Of a stretch of 64,000 bases of DNA, positions 1 through 11,444 are shown piece after piece. The notes under the pieces were generated by a model. The model was given only the letters and a program-made list of their open reading frames with translations, ran no database searches and was not told where the DNA came from. The DNA comes from Leucaena leucocephala (lineage: Eukaryota > Streptophyta > Magnoliopsida > Fabales > Fabaceae), in assembly GCA_037074615.1 (NCBI GenBank), contig CM073534.1, positions 4,770,861-4,834,860 of the forward strand, written 5' to 3'. A program made the translations under genes and the position numbers. The first letter of the stretch is position 1. Each line of letters opens with the position of its first letter.

Positions 1-1112
1 AATATAATTTTGTACATGGGATAATCCTTTTCTTCTTGTCTCAGTGCCATGTGGAGGAAGTGTGGGGTCCACAAGACACCTCACAATGTCACCTTATGCC
101 ATTTGCACATTCCATGATATTTCCTTCCTTTCTTTCTTATTTAGTAACTCATAAAATAGTGTAAAAATTCCATTTGGCTTTTAAAATTTCTCTTATCAAT
201 TTGGGACCTAACTTGATGCCATGTTGGACCAAAATTTTGTCCCCCTAAATATTTGGCACACATCCTAAGACACTTCATTTAATTTCTTATACTGATATCC
301 TTAATTACCCTAATTTTTGAGATAAATTTTATAAAATTATTTTAACAGTTTTGATATTTTTATAAATTTATTATAATATAAAATGATTTTTTGAGAACTA
401 GAAGTCATAATAAAAAATCTATACATTTCTTTAAATCCTTTTTTAGTGCCCATTTTCACGGTAAATTCCATAATTAATTCTACAAGACTTCTTTTTTAGC
501 TCTATTAGTTTCATAAATTATTATATTAATTATAGGATTTTATTATAAAATTTCATTTGATTATGAGGTTCAGAAGATATTGTACTATTCTCCAAACTTT
601 AGAAATTAATATCAATTTATCATGACCTTAAATAGAAATTCTAAAAGATATTCCTAACAAAAATTCTATCATCTATTTATTGGTAAAATTTGGGACAAAA
701 ATATTTTTGGACAATTTTGTGCCTTTTCTGACTCAAGTTTTCATAATTATGCTTTTAACCCTGAATTTGGCAAACTACACTTTAGTCCATAATATTTTTA
801 AATTTCATTTTAGTCCCTTTCTACCAAATTTAAAATTCTAATTTGGTCTTTGACATCTCAAAATTGTGTTTAGGTCTTTAAATTTTTACTATTTATAATT
901 TAGTCCCTGAACTTTCACTATTTACAGTTTAGTCTTTCAATTTTCATTGATTACAATTTAGTCCCTTTGATTTTAAAACTTTATACCTTCTCCCTTTATT
1001 TGACTTAAAACTTATGTAACCTTTATCTTTCTTTTAGTTTATTGTTAAAATCTCTTCCAAACCTCTTTCCTCTATCAATTTTATACAGATAGGGAAAAAT
1101 TGTGATGTAACA
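1..1112 (-). mobile_element. Reverse LTR fragment of gypsy family G
   Basis: Read on the minus strand, this stretch starts at 1112 with a decayed form of the family-G LTR start, followed by the landmark 'CCCTATCTGTATA' and 'AAAGAGGTTTGG'. The same landmarks occur in the same order at 37676 onward. It then runs through the purine-rich phrases of the 'tagtccctgaactt' type found in all family-G copies. It is clearly more diverged than the copies at 29440-30453 and 37676-40851. The other end lies outside the window, so it may be a solo LTR, a truncated copy, or the 5' end of an element reaching left. No coding content was seen. Confidence 0.7.
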
Positions 1113-1320
1113 TAAGGCAAGTATATATAAGCATATGCACTCCTTCAATTTATGCAGCATCCTTTGAATTAGAAAGGGGCTTAGTTGTTCTTGCCTTCAA
1201 ACTTTATGCACTTGCAGTTTTTAGTTCAAGTGAAGGTTGAGTTTTGACCAATAAGCTTAAGCTAAAAAGAGTAAATGTGTAGCTCCAATGAGCACCTATG
1301 TAAGTATAATCCATTGCTAT
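1113..1320. other. Gene-free spacer
   Basis: Unassigned AT-rich DNA between the LTR fragment and the foldback repeat. No coding potential or RNA gene was seen. Confidence 0.5.
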
Positions 1321-1662
1321 GTGGGGGAGGTATGTCTGCTGCATCCTACTACCTAGGCAAGTTCCTAATTTTTTTTTCTTATATTTTTTTATTGTTAGAT
1401 TCTATATAAAATTAATAAAATTTTAATATCTTATAAGTAAAAAATAGTGTAGTTTTAAATATTTTAAAAATTTAAGGCTCTAAATAAAAATAAACTACAA
1501 AGCCTAAGATTGCAAAATCTTTGAAAATTCATAACAACATAAAAAATGCACTATTTTTTACTCAAAAAATATCAAAATTTTACCCATTTTATATAGAATT
1601 TAATGATAAATTTTCTTTTTGAAACTTGCTAGTGGGCAGTAGATGCCCTCCCTCTTGATGTG
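1321..1662. repeat. Foldback MITE-like inverted repeat
   Basis: The two arms are imperfect inverted copies. The left arm (about 1321-1445) starts with a GGGGAGG box, then CTGCTGC, then CAAGTT, a T-run, and a stretch ending AAAAAATAGTG. The right arm (about 1545-1662), read in reverse complement, gives AGGGAGG, CTACTGC, CAAGTT and the same AT-rich run ending AAAAAATAGTG. The roughly 100-bp spacer is AT-rich and noncoding. The size and long arms suit a foldback MITE. I could not define a clean target duplication, so the superfamily is open. Confidence 0.55.
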
Positions 1663-1880
1663 CTTGTACTTATCTATATGGTAAGTTTTTCAAGTTTATA
1701 AATATCTATACAACCCATTCTATGAAAAATTTTCTACATCTATACTCAGCTTTTCGAGAAAAAGTGTACATGGTTTTGTTCATTACTATAGTTCGTCTTT
1801 ATTATTGTCCAATCCAATTAGAAAGCCATTGCTTTGTATGGGGGTTATTGGCCCACCAGACTTCAAGTAGTACTTTTAAT

Positions 1881-2149
1881 ACTTATTCAATCATTAATAT
1901 AGAACCTAATTGGGGAGTTGGTATTTATTTTAAATATAAGATATATTTCTTATATTTATCAATTTTTTAAAATTATCCCTATTGATACTCTCTCATTAAT
2001 AATTAAGCAAGAGATAAAGTGAGGGAGTTAATATAGATAATTATGATATTTTAGAAAAAAATAAATTATATTAATTAAATTAACTAATTTCTTTAAGTTA
2101 ATTAAATTAGTTAAATATATACTATATTAGTTATTGGACGAGTAATAAG
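1881..2149. mobile_element. Stowaway-like MITE, diverged copy
   Basis: This segment aligns along its length with 18045-18302. Both share 'CCTAATTGG', 'AAATATAAGA', a 'CTTATATTTAT'-type block, a purine-rich 'AAAGTGAGGGAG'-type block and a TTAATTAAATTA tail. The ends are imperfect inverted repeats flanked by TA, as expected for Tc1/mariner-derived Stowaway MITEs. It is noncoding. The short open frame at 1722-1970 runs through it and is not a gene. Confidence 0.5.
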
Positions 2150-2349
2150 CTTAAATTGCACAAGTTTTTACGAGAGGCATACTTACACTTCAACATGGGA
2201 GAAGATAAGAAGAACCCAGGTATATCATTTTACTGGTCAAACAAGTGCATAACTGCATACCCATTTGTTACAATTAGCTTGTGCCCTTTGTCGATAAGAA
2301 AAGTAACACATTTTTCTCATCTCGTTGAATAACTAGATGAAAGTCACTT

Positions 2350-2857
2350 CATGTGTGTTTGGATAGAGTTAAAAAAATCACATTTAGATCCAAATAATGG
2401 TTTTTAATCAAATTCATCCAAACACTTTCAAAAAGGGGAAAATTGATTTTGAGACTAAAACCATTTTTCCCCTTTTAAACCATGGTTTTCAATAATTTGC
2501 CTCTACTAGCTTTTTAATTAGTTGTTGAAATCATAATAATGACATTTGTCATTTAGTTTCTATATATATCTTAAATAACTATATAAACTTTTAAATTATT
2601 CAAATAACATATAAATTAAAAATTATTAATTAATTTCATGAAAACAAAAACAAAAGTATAATTTTATTTTTTCTAATTATTTACATTAAAAAAATATAAA
2701 TATAAATTTTTAATTAATTTCTCTAATATATATATGTATATTTATTATTTATTAATTATTTACATGAAAACAAAAATATAAAGTAAAATTTATACTTTAT
2801 GTAATGATAGCTTATGCAAATCAAAAAGTGATTCTATAACAATAATCCAAACATCTC
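2350..2857. repeat. Possible MITE with TGTTTGGAT-type ends
   Basis: The left end reads TGTGTTTGGATAGAG and the right end, in reverse complement, reads ATGTTTGGATTATTG. A second short block near each end (ATCACA / AATCACT) also pairs in inverted orientation. The interior is very AT-rich and noncoding. The TTTGGAT ends resemble those of many plant hAT or PIF/Harbinger MITEs. The target duplication is not clear, so this is a weak call. Confidence 0.3.
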
Positions 2858-3284
2858 CAATTTTTTATATTATTTTTTTCACAAAATATATTACACCTAG
2901 AGTCTACAAAAAGAGCATGACACATACTATAATACAGATGCATGATCTAGCAAACCTCTTGCACATTAAAGGGAAGATGAATCATAGCATAAATGAAAGC
3001 ATTTTTAGGTTACCATACGAAATTTATCCAAGAGCATAAGTCTATTAGCATATAATTTTGTCCATATAAACTTCCATAGGGTTTAGCAAAAGAAGACTCC
3101 ATTTATGTTTTGTTATGGCATTTGGAGAGTACGAAGTTACACTTTCATTATACTAGACTATTTTCTTATGTATCCTTCTTTAGTCCGTCAAAGTCTTTGT
3201 TTCATTATGTGTGTGTGAGAAAAATTGCCTTAAGGAAATTTTTGGTTGATGGAAATTCTTTCTAGAGTGTTAGAAGGAGCAAAA
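2858..3284. other. Gene-free flank of the CACTA element
   Basis: No open frame, repeat or RNA gene could be supported. The last three bases before the CACTA end are AAA, matching the three bases after 17991. Confidence 0.5.
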
Positions 3285-3560
3285 CACTACTAGAAAAAAA
3301 GTCATATAACAACGGTTAAAAGTAACATTTCACGGTATTTTTTGACCGTAGTGAATTCTACCGCCATTGTATGTCTAACTTTTTACTGCGGTTGGAAAAC
3401 CGCCGTTAAATATAATACTTTAAAGGAGGTTTTATAAAAACTATCATTAAATATTTAGTATTTTATGGTAGTTTCTAGTACAACTGCCATTATAGTTTAA
3501 TAATATAACAACATTTTTTCTTTTAACCGTTGTTACAATATATACTTGTAATGGCGAATT
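3285..3560. repeat. CACTA-1 left terminal and subterminal repeats
   Basis: The 14-bp terminal inverted repeat is followed by repeated short motifs around ACGGTTAAAA, ACCGCCATTG, CTGCGGTT, ACCGCCGTTAAAT and related forms in both orientations. This arrangement is the usual transposase-binding zone of plant En/Spm elements. Confidence 0.7.
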
Positions 3561-3819
3561 TAAGAAAAATTGCCTTTAAAGGTTTTTTTTTTCACATTTT
3601 CTTTTATTTTTTCCATCTATACCGCCCTGTATTTGCCATAATGAAAACAATCTGTAGGTAGTAAAGTAAGTAAGTAATGAAAAACCCAATTAAAATGTCA
3701 ATATAGTAATAAATTAATTCAAATTCTTATTGGACAAGCATACATAAATGGATATTGTAGAATCATATATACATACGAAATGGATGCTTGATTAAGGCAA
3801 GTTCTCCAGCATGATGTTT

Positions 3820-4740
3820 GCTAAAGTTTCCATCATTAAGAGGATTTGATCATCTTGAAAACTCTTTTTGTTCTGCTCAAACAACTTGAAGATAGAAGTA
3901 ATAGGTAAATACATACAAGATGTGATAAATTGAAAAAGTCTAAATATTGATCACTTTATACCTCATATAAGCTATCTGTGATCCCTATCTTAATGATCTC
4001 ATGCATATATCATATTATATAATATCTACACTCAATACTGCCCAGTTGATGGTGGTACTAATAAAATGGAAAAACACAGAGCACATTAGTAATTGAAATT
4101 GAAAAAGTGAAACTTAATTATTTAAAAAGTACTTACTCAAGGATAAATCTATGAAGGATTAGGAATATCGAGATGGCCACTGACCAACTGGAAGCCTTGC
4201 ACAACCCTTTCTCCAATTGGAAACAAAATATATCATATAACTTACTAAATTTTTATTTTAACCAGTCTATGAAGAAAAAATCACATGTTGATGATGGATG
4301 AAATCTTGGTATTTGGCAATCAAAATAAAAAATTGAACCAGTACAACACATTAGCTTTAGGGACTATGACAAGATGAGTCTAATGAGTACTACAAAATAT
4401 GAACAACGTCATATATGAATGTAGAGTAATATGTATGAGTGTGCCAATTATAAGAGTATACTCACCCTTTAATGTAAGGTGAAAAATATATCTTCCTCCT
4501 GATGCAGGTCATAACATCGTCCATGTTCATAATCCTTGAGCTCCTATCAGTTCTTATCTCTTGGACATGTTGAGGACACATGAAGCCATATGTGTCTCCT
4601 TGTGCTTCTTCCAGGCATATGCGATAGAAGTGACTCTTGCATATAGAGAAAGGAGTCATTACTACTCGAATGGTTAAACATAAAGTATTAAAATAAAGTT
4701 GCAACTTACTATTTAGAACACTAGATGACAATTCAATCCA
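3820..4740 (-). pseudogene. Ulp1-like (C48 peptidase-like) C-terminal remnant of the CACTA-1 gene
   Basis: The minus strand at about 4052-3955 reads a block of the form QLGSIECRYYII, a stop, then YMHEII. This matches the catalytic-Cys block of transposon-borne Ulp1/SENP-like proteases (family pattern Q-x-GS-x-ECG-YYVMRYM). The glycine after the Cys is Arg here and an in-frame stop follows. A further short exon-like piece at about 3900-3825 may be the C-terminal tail. Upstream, 4731-4462 encodes a block containing EEAQGDTYGFMCPQHV, which resembles the region before the protease core. The catalytic His block was not found here. Known family role: SUMO-type proteolysis. Function in transposons is unproven, and this copy is dead. 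The exon boundaries are my estimate. Confidence 0.5.
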
Positions 4741-5125
4741 GCTCTTGAAAAATTGAGGAAATACACTATATCATTCCTATCCAAGGTGAATTTGTAAATC
4801 CACTGGTGGTCAAAACCCTAGACAAAATTATGAAACTAAGTGCTTCCTCCAATTCCGCTTCAATAGAGAGGAGCATTAATATAGCAGAATATATCAAGGC
4901 TATGTTCTCAGGAAGAGGTATGAGGTTGTATACTTTCACCCTCTGAATCTTGGGTTTCAGTGGCACTTTTTCTGGTTTTGGGCCCTTTAGGATTTTCTTT
5001 TTCAGCACCTTCTTTAGCACCAGCTCTGGTGTGACCCACTTTCTCAATTTGATCAGTTGTGTTGGCCATATAATATATTGCCCTGGAGCTTGGTATAATA
5101 TTTTGACCTCATTAGTGGGGTAGGG
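4741..5125 (-). pseudogene. DUF8039-like exon, downstream half (CACTA-1)
   Basis: The minus strand reads a pattern of the form PTNEVKILYQAPGQYIIWP followed by TQLI, the end of a domain found in plant CACTA proteins (…AxGxFxxWPKHLV). A strongly basic Lys/Pro linker follows. The related CACTA-2 copy at 63794-63549 has the same signature (VKIVSQANGTFILWPKHL). The exon is cut at 5126 by a solo copia LTR and resumes at 6940. The DUF8039 name is from memory of the motif and should be treated as tentative. Confidence 0.5.
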
Positions 5126-6939
5126 TGTTGGAAAATGTGGCCTAGGGGCCAATCATTATCTTATAAACATTATTGATTTATGAGTTTATCAATTGTGTTA
5201 TCATATTATTCGCATGTTTACTGTGATGACCATCCTTGGATAATTCATGATCTTATCCTAAATGTCCCTGGTCAATCATTTGTGCGGGAGCAGAGATGAA
5301 ATAAGACTAGTATGACTTTGAAGATGTATAGAGATATAAATCAGAGTCATAGGAACATGTAAGAGTACAAGGTGTTAGATCGACCCGCTATGAGAGAGTT
5401 GCATGGGTTACGTCATAAGCTTCTCTCATATACAAACCATGTCACTATGCCCTTTGACCTGAGATCATCATGGATTCCTACATGACAAACGCTCAGCTTT
5501 GACCTAGTCAAAAGTCACTTTTGACCGAGTGATCATAAAGACTATGTTCGGGCTTAGTGGTTTTTCATGCGGGCAAATGTGAGTGGTCAAGATGGAATTT
5601 GTCCCTCACCTTCGTAGAGAGATATTACTAGGCCCCTCGATGAGTGAGTTTGAGAAATGTATGGCCATACTATAATGGAAAGGTAGTTCCATTTCTATAG
5701 TCAGACTACTCAGGGATTGAGAAAGTAACGGTCAGGAATAGGAGGATGACATTATCCATGCCTCATCCATGACTAAAATATCACGTGACAGAAGGGACAT
5801 GATATGGTTGTATAAAAGGTTACATCGTTTATCGATCCTCATATGATTTGGGTAGTCGTTATGTCTTGCTAAAGATCGCTTGCAACTTGTGGGCCAGTAT
5901 AGTAAATGGCCCACTGCCAACTTCATATGGGCCTACAGGGTCGCACACAAAATAGCCCAACACGAGCTATGATGTCCAGATTCATTGAATCTAAGACGTG
6001 TCTAGATTCAATGAATGATCCAGGGTTGAGGTATATATTTATTTATATTTATATTCGTATATATATAAATTCATATATATATATATATATTATATATATA
6101 AGAGATATTTACAAGATTTAATTTATAAGGAGAAATTAAATCTCTATCACGTTTGAATTTGAAATTCAAATTGATAGGATATCTCATATAAGAGATATTT
6201 ACAAGATTTAATTTATAAGGATAAATTAAATCTCTATCACGTTTGAATTTAAAATTCAAATTGATAGGATATCTCAAATTTGATTTATGAGAATAAATCA
6301 AATATAGTCTAATCTTATCTTTATTTAAATTAAATAAATAGGTGAATTAAATCTGTGGGACGGATTTAATATAAACATTATTTATTTAATTAGTTTCTTA
6401 TCAAATTATACAATATGTGATATTGTATTAATTTTGGAATTAATATAGATTAATTCCAAGATCCAATTCGGTTGAGGAAAACGCAGAGCATCCTATATAT
6501 CTTATTTTAGGAGCTACATTTTTGACACACAACACACAACATAAAAGGCTGAACGGAATCTGCAAAAGGTTTGTAGATAAGAAACTGCTGAAGTAGAGAC
6601 GGAGAGGATGAATTCTTGAGAGAGCCTTGGAGGGACAGGAGACGCTAGCACATCATTTATGGTTGGAACGCTGTTCGTGTGGATACCAGTAGAGGAAGCT
6701 GACCTGAGGCGTCGACTTCTTGCGATCAGAAAGAGAGCACGAGCTGCAGAGAGAAGCTGTGGACATCTTCTTGCGATCGAAAAAAGATCACCAGTCGCGG
6801 AAAGAAGCTGTGGAAGTCGTTGAGGAACACCAAGGGTAATGCTTCTTTCCACTTGACTTAAACACATACGGTAGATCCTGGCAAGGAATGGGAAAAAATT
6901 TTAAATTAATTTTCGCTGCGTGTCTTCCAATTCTTTACA
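5126..6939 (+). mobile_element. Solo copia LTR A
   Basis: It starts TGTTGGAAAATG and ends TTCTTTACA, and is co-linear with the LTRs at 46208-48206 and 53446-55446. It holds two copies of the 91-bp tandem unit (about 6095-6275). No internal copia sequence adjoins it: both flanks read into the same minus-strand CACTA exon, so it is a solo LTR formed by LTR-LTR recombination. The expected 5-bp target duplication is imperfect: TAGGG on the left, CAGGA on the right. That fits an old insertion with substitutions. Confidence 0.85.
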
Positions 6940-7205
6940 CAGGAAACTGGTGGAGTGCCTATGTGTTACTTTATGCGCTACACCGTGACCTTGACATTGC
7001 CTTTAGGAATTGGTTTCTTGTGAAGTATTTTGTCATTTTGGTACATGGTACCATGGGTGACGAAGGATGTGGTCCCTTGGTCTGTCATAATGTAGAGACC
7101 ACACTTTTCACCATTGTCCTCAGTGTGCTTAACGGTAAAGTGAAGACCAGATGGTGGGGAGACAAACTTCTCCTTATTACTAACCTTCCCACTAGTCACC
7201 ACTGA
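6940..7205 (-). pseudogene. DUF8039-like exon, upstream half (CACTA-1)
   Basis: The minus strand from 7202 reads a pattern including CGLYIMTDQGTTSFVTHGTM and then KPIPKGNVKVTV, before two stops and the LTR A junction. This is the front part of the domain whose rear part lies at 5125-4741 (family pattern: Cys/Leu-rich opening, 'HGxxY', 'xPxPxGxVxVxV'). The intact front and broken rear show the gene was probably functional before LTR A inserted. The overlapping plus-strand frame at 6888-7205 is a shadow. Confidence 0.5.
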
Positions 7206-7289
7206 AGAACCCTAAAAATGTAAATAAAATTAGTCAAGACAAAATACATGTTAAATGTCCCTTAACAGGAAGTAAATGAATATATTTTT

Positions 7290-7620
7290 ACCTATGAACT
7301 TTGGCTTAGTTTGGGGAAACCCATCATCATCATGGACTGCTAGAGCTTGGAATTCATGAGTTGATCAACTCTAGCATCCTCCCCATCGCCTATCTTGGCC
7401 AACTCTGCTTGATGCTGTACTTTAAGTTCATCTCAAACCTTTTGCACCTGATCTTGAAGAATGTCTGCGAAGGGCATTCTTCTTTCTTGAGAGGTGGAGC
7501 CAAAAAAGTCTTTGCGTATGACTCCTTTGGGGGGCCTTCTCACTCAACCTGGGATGACTATAGTCTCCAAGATGTCCATTACTTTTTTAGGAATGAAACA
7601 ACCTTAAGATGAATATTACT
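7290..7620 (-). pseudogene. Coiled-coil-like exon of the CACTA-1 gene
   Basis: On the minus strand a Gln/Glu/Lys-rich, helix-prone stretch can be read, with pieces such as FADILQDQVQ and VQHQAELAKIGDGED between in-frame stops. In plant Ptta/En/Spm proteins such a polar linker lies between the Transposase_24 domain and the downstream domain. It is flanked by plausible splice sites (an AG near 7615 and a GT near 7290, both on the minus strand). It is decayed by at least three stops. Confidence 0.4.
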
Positions 7621-7679
7621 CAAGTGTATCCTACAACATATACAGGTTACCAAGTTAAATTAGTTACTTACAATCCTTG

Positions 7680-7825
7680 TAACAACTATAGCATCCTCTA
7701 GAGTGATATATTGTCCCTTCTTTACCCTTGAAGCCTTCCATTTTTATGGCGAGATAGACGCTAGATGTTGATGGATGAATAAGGGTCTAAGGTAGTAGGG
7801 TCTGATGTAGTTCCTATTTTAGCTT
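7680..7825 (-). pseudogene. Transposase_24-like exon, C-terminal part (CACTA-1)
   Basis: The minus strand reads a piece of the form KWKASRVKKGQYITLEDA, the conserved 'W-x-x-AR-x-KKGQY-x-T' block near the end of plant transposase (Ptta/En/Spm, PF03004) domains. It is preceded by a T/P/D-rich stretch (GTTSDPTTLDP) that matches the family spacing. It joins the exon at 15294-15400 across the copia insertion. The join sits at the CCTCT target site, which shows the copia element landed inside this exon. Confidence 0.6.
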
Positions 7826-7830
7826 CCTCT
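7826..7830. repeat. Target duplication CCTCT of copia B (left)
   Basis: Identical to 15289-15293 at the other end of the element. Confidence 0.85.
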
Positions 7831-9513
7831 TATTGGAAATTGTGCCCTAGGGGCCAATCATTGTCTTATGAACATTGTAAATTTATGAATTTATTAGTTG
7901 TATTATCATATTATTTGCATATTTACTGTGATGACCATCTTTGGATAACTCATGATCTTATCCTAAATATCCTTGGTCAGTCATCTATGCGGGAGCAGAG
8001 ATAAAATAAGACCAGTATGACTTTGAAGATGTATAGAGATATAAATCAAAGTCATAGGCACATGTAAGAGTACAAGGTGTTGGAACGACCCGCTATGAGA
8101 GAGCTGTATGGGTTAAGTCATAAGCTTCTCTCATATACAAACCATGTCACTATGCCCTTTGACCTGAGATCATCATGGATTTCTACATGACAAATGCTCA
8201 GCTTTGACCTAGTCAAAAGTCACTTTTGACCGAGTGATCATAAAGACTATGTTCGGGCTTAGTGGTTTTCCGTGCGGAGGAATGTGAATGGTCAAGATGG
8301 AATTTGTCCCTCACATTCGTAGAGAGATATTACTGGGCCCCTCGATGAGTGAGTCTGAGAAATGTATGGCCATACTGTAATAGAAAGGTAGTCCCATTTC
8401 TATAGTTAGACTACTCAGGGATCGAGAAAGTAACAGTCAAGAATAGGAGGATGACATTCTCCATGCCTCATCCATGACCAAAATATTGTGTGACAAAAGG
8501 GACATGATATGGTTTTATAAAAGGTTACATCGTTCATCGATCCTCATATGATTTAGGTAGTCGTGATGTCTTGTTAGAGACCGCGTGTAACTTGTGAGTT
8601 AGTATAGTAAATAGCGCACTGCCAACTTCATATGGGCCTTCAGGGTTGCACACAAAATAGCTCAACACGAGCTATGATGTCTAGATTCATTGAATCTAAG
8701 ATATGTCCAGATTCAATGAATGATCCAGGGTGGATGTATATATTTATTTATATTTATATTTGTATATATATAAATTCGTATATATGATATCTCATATAAG
8801 AGATATTTACAAGAAATAATTTATAAGGATAGAATTAAATCTTTATCACGTTTGAATTTGAAATTCAAATTGATATGATATCTCAAATTTAATTTATGAG
8901 AATAAATCAAATGTAATTCTGTCTTATCTTTATTTTAAATTAAATAAATGGGTGAATTAAATCTGTGGGACAGATTTAATACAAACACTATTTATTTAAT
9001 TAGTTTCTTATCAAATTATACAATATATGATATTGTATTAATTTCAGAATTAATAGAAGATTAATTCCATAAATCCAAGTCTGTGGTAACACGCATAGCA
9101 TCCTATATATATGATATTTAGGAGCTATGGTTGGGACAGAGAAAAAAAGGTGTGAACGGGAATTCGTAAAACGTTTACAGATAAGAAACTGCCGAAATAG
9201 AGATGGAGAGGACGAATTCTTGAGTAAGCCCTGGAGGGATAAGAGGCGCTAGCACATCGATCGTGGTTGGAACGTTGTTCATGTGGAAACTAGTAGAAGA
9301 AGTCAACCTGAGTCATCGACTTCTTGCGATCGAAAAGAGATCATAAGCCACAGAGAGAAGCTGTGGACATCGCAACCAGAAGTTGAGAAAGTCGCGACTG
9401 AATACTGAGGGTAATACTTCTTTCCACTTGACTTAAACACACACGGTAGATCCTGGCAGGGAATGAAAAAATTTTTAAGTTAATTTCTGTTGTGTTTCTT
9501 CAAATTCCTTACA
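7831..9513 (+). repeat. 5' LTR of copia B
   Basis: It starts TATTGG (TG decayed to TA) and ends CCTTACA just before a primer-binding site. It has one copy of the 91-bp unit and a TATA-like box (TTTATAAAAGG) near 8514. It is visibly more diverged from the young LTRs than they are from each other. Confidence 0.85.
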
Positions 9514-9514
9514 G

Positions 9515-9526
9515 TGGTATCAGAGC
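9515..9526 (+). promoter_or_regulatory. Primer-binding site of copia B
   Basis: TGGTATCAGAGC lies one base after the 5' LTR. It is complementary to the 3' end of plant initiator methionine tRNA, the usual primer of copia elements. Confidence 0.85.
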
Positions 9527-9687
9527 CATGCCATTTTGTGTTTAAGTTAGGCTTGATTGTTGATTCATATGATATGTGTTAGTCGTAGCCGATCATATGA
9601 TAACATGTGTTTTATGTGTGACATATAAGGAATCTGTTTTATGAATGATATATAAAGAATCTGAAAAGGAATTGAAATCGGTGGTGC

Positions 9688-11370
9688 TATTGGAAATTGT
9701 GCCCTAGGGGCCAATCATTGTCTTATGAACATTATTGATTATGAATTCATTAATTGTGTTATCATATTATTTGCATGCTTATTGTGATGACCATCCTTAG
9801 ATAACTCATGATCTTATCCTAAATGTCCCTAGTCTGTCATCTATGTGGGAGTAGAGATGAAATAAGACCAGTATGACTTTGAAGATGTATAGAGATATAA
9901 ATCAAAGTCATATGCACATGTAAGAGTACAAGGTGTTGAACCGACCTGCTATAAGAGAGCTACATGGGTTAAGTCATAAGCTTCTCTCATATACAAACCA
10001 TGTAACTATGCCCTTTGACCTGAGATCAACATGGATTCCTACATGACAAACGCTCAGCTTTGACCTAGTCCAAAGTCACTTTTGACCGAGTGATCATAAA
10101 GACTATGTTTGGGCTTAGTGGTTTTTCGTGCAAAGGAATGTGAATGGTCAAGATGGAATTTGTCCCTCACATTCATATAGAGATATTACTGGGCTCCTCG
10201 ATGAGTGAGTATGAGAAATGTATAGCCATACTGTAATGGAAAGGTAGTTCTATTTCTATAGTCAGACTACTCAGGGATCGAGAAAGTAACGGTCAGGAAT
10301 AGGAGGATGACATTCTCCATGCCTCATCCATGATCAAAATATCGTGTGACAAAAGGGACATGATATGTTATATAAAATGTTACATCATTCATCGATCCTC
10401 ATATGATTTGGGTAGTCGTGATGTCTCGCTAGAGACCGCTTGTGACTTATAAGTTAGTATAGTAAATGGCCCACTGCCAACTTCATATGGGCCTACAGGG
10501 TCACACACAAAATAGCTCAACATGAGCTATGATGTCCAGATTCATTGAATCTAAGACATGTCAAGATTCAATGAATGATCCAGGGTGGACGTATATATTT
10601 ATTTATATTTATATTCGTATATATATAAATTCATATATATATATATTATATATATAAGAGATATTTACAAGATTTAATTTATAAGGAGAAATTAAATCTC
10701 TATCATGTTTGAATTTGAAATTCAAATTGATATGATATCTGAAATTTGATTTATGAGAATAAATCAAATATAATTCTGTCTTATCTTTATTTTAAATTAA
10801 ATAAATGGGTGAATTAAATCTGTGGGATGAATTTAATACAAATACTATTTATTTAATTAGTTTCTTATCAAATTGTACAATATATGATATTGTATTAATT
10901 TCAGAATTAATACAAGATTAATTCCAAAAATCCAAGTCTGTGGTAACACGCATAGCATCCTATATATTTGATATTTAGGAGCTACGGTTGGGACAGAAAA
11001 AAAGTGTGAACGGGAATCCACAAAAAGGTTTGCAGATAAGAAACTGCCGAAATAGAGATGCAGAGGATGAATTCTTGAGTAAGCCCTAGAGGGATAGGAG
11101 GCGCTAGCACGTCGTTCGTGGTTGGAACATTGTTCGTGTGGAAACCAGTAGAGGAAGCCGACCTGAGTCATCGACTTCTTGCGATCGAAAAGAGATCACG
11201 AGCCACGTAGAGAAGCTGTGGACGTCGCAACCAGAAGTTGAGAAAGTCACAACTGAATACTGAAGGTAATACTTCTTTTTCCACTTGACCTAAACACATA
11301 CGGTAGATCCTGGCAGGGAATGGAAAAATTTTTAAGTTAATTTATGTTGTGTGTCTTCCAATTCCTTATA
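9688..11370 (+). mobile_element. Solo copia LTR C nested in copia B leader
   Basis: It starts TATTGG and ends CCTTATA, and is flanked by a perfect 5-bp duplication GGTGC (9683-9687 and 11371-11375). The leader sequence after 11376 continues that before 9683, as shown by the matching leader of the young copy near 48370. It is therefore a self-family insertion later reduced to a solo LTR. It has one 91-bp unit. Confidence 0.88.
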
Positions 11371-11444
11371 GGTGCATGCGTATTGATTTGATCAATTAAT
11401 ATTGATGGGGTATAAGAAAGACGAATTCATATTCGTGATTATTT

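Noticed and set aside
5126..6939. Possibility that LTR A is one LTR of an element paired with the LTR at 7831
   Set aside because: The sequence between is minus-strand CACTA exons without copia internal sequence or a primer site after 6939. LTR B has its own partner and CCTCT duplication.
6888..7205. Plus-strand 105-codon frame across the LTR A end
   Set aside because: It starts in the LTR and crosses the junction. The minus strand carries the recognisable CACTA exon.
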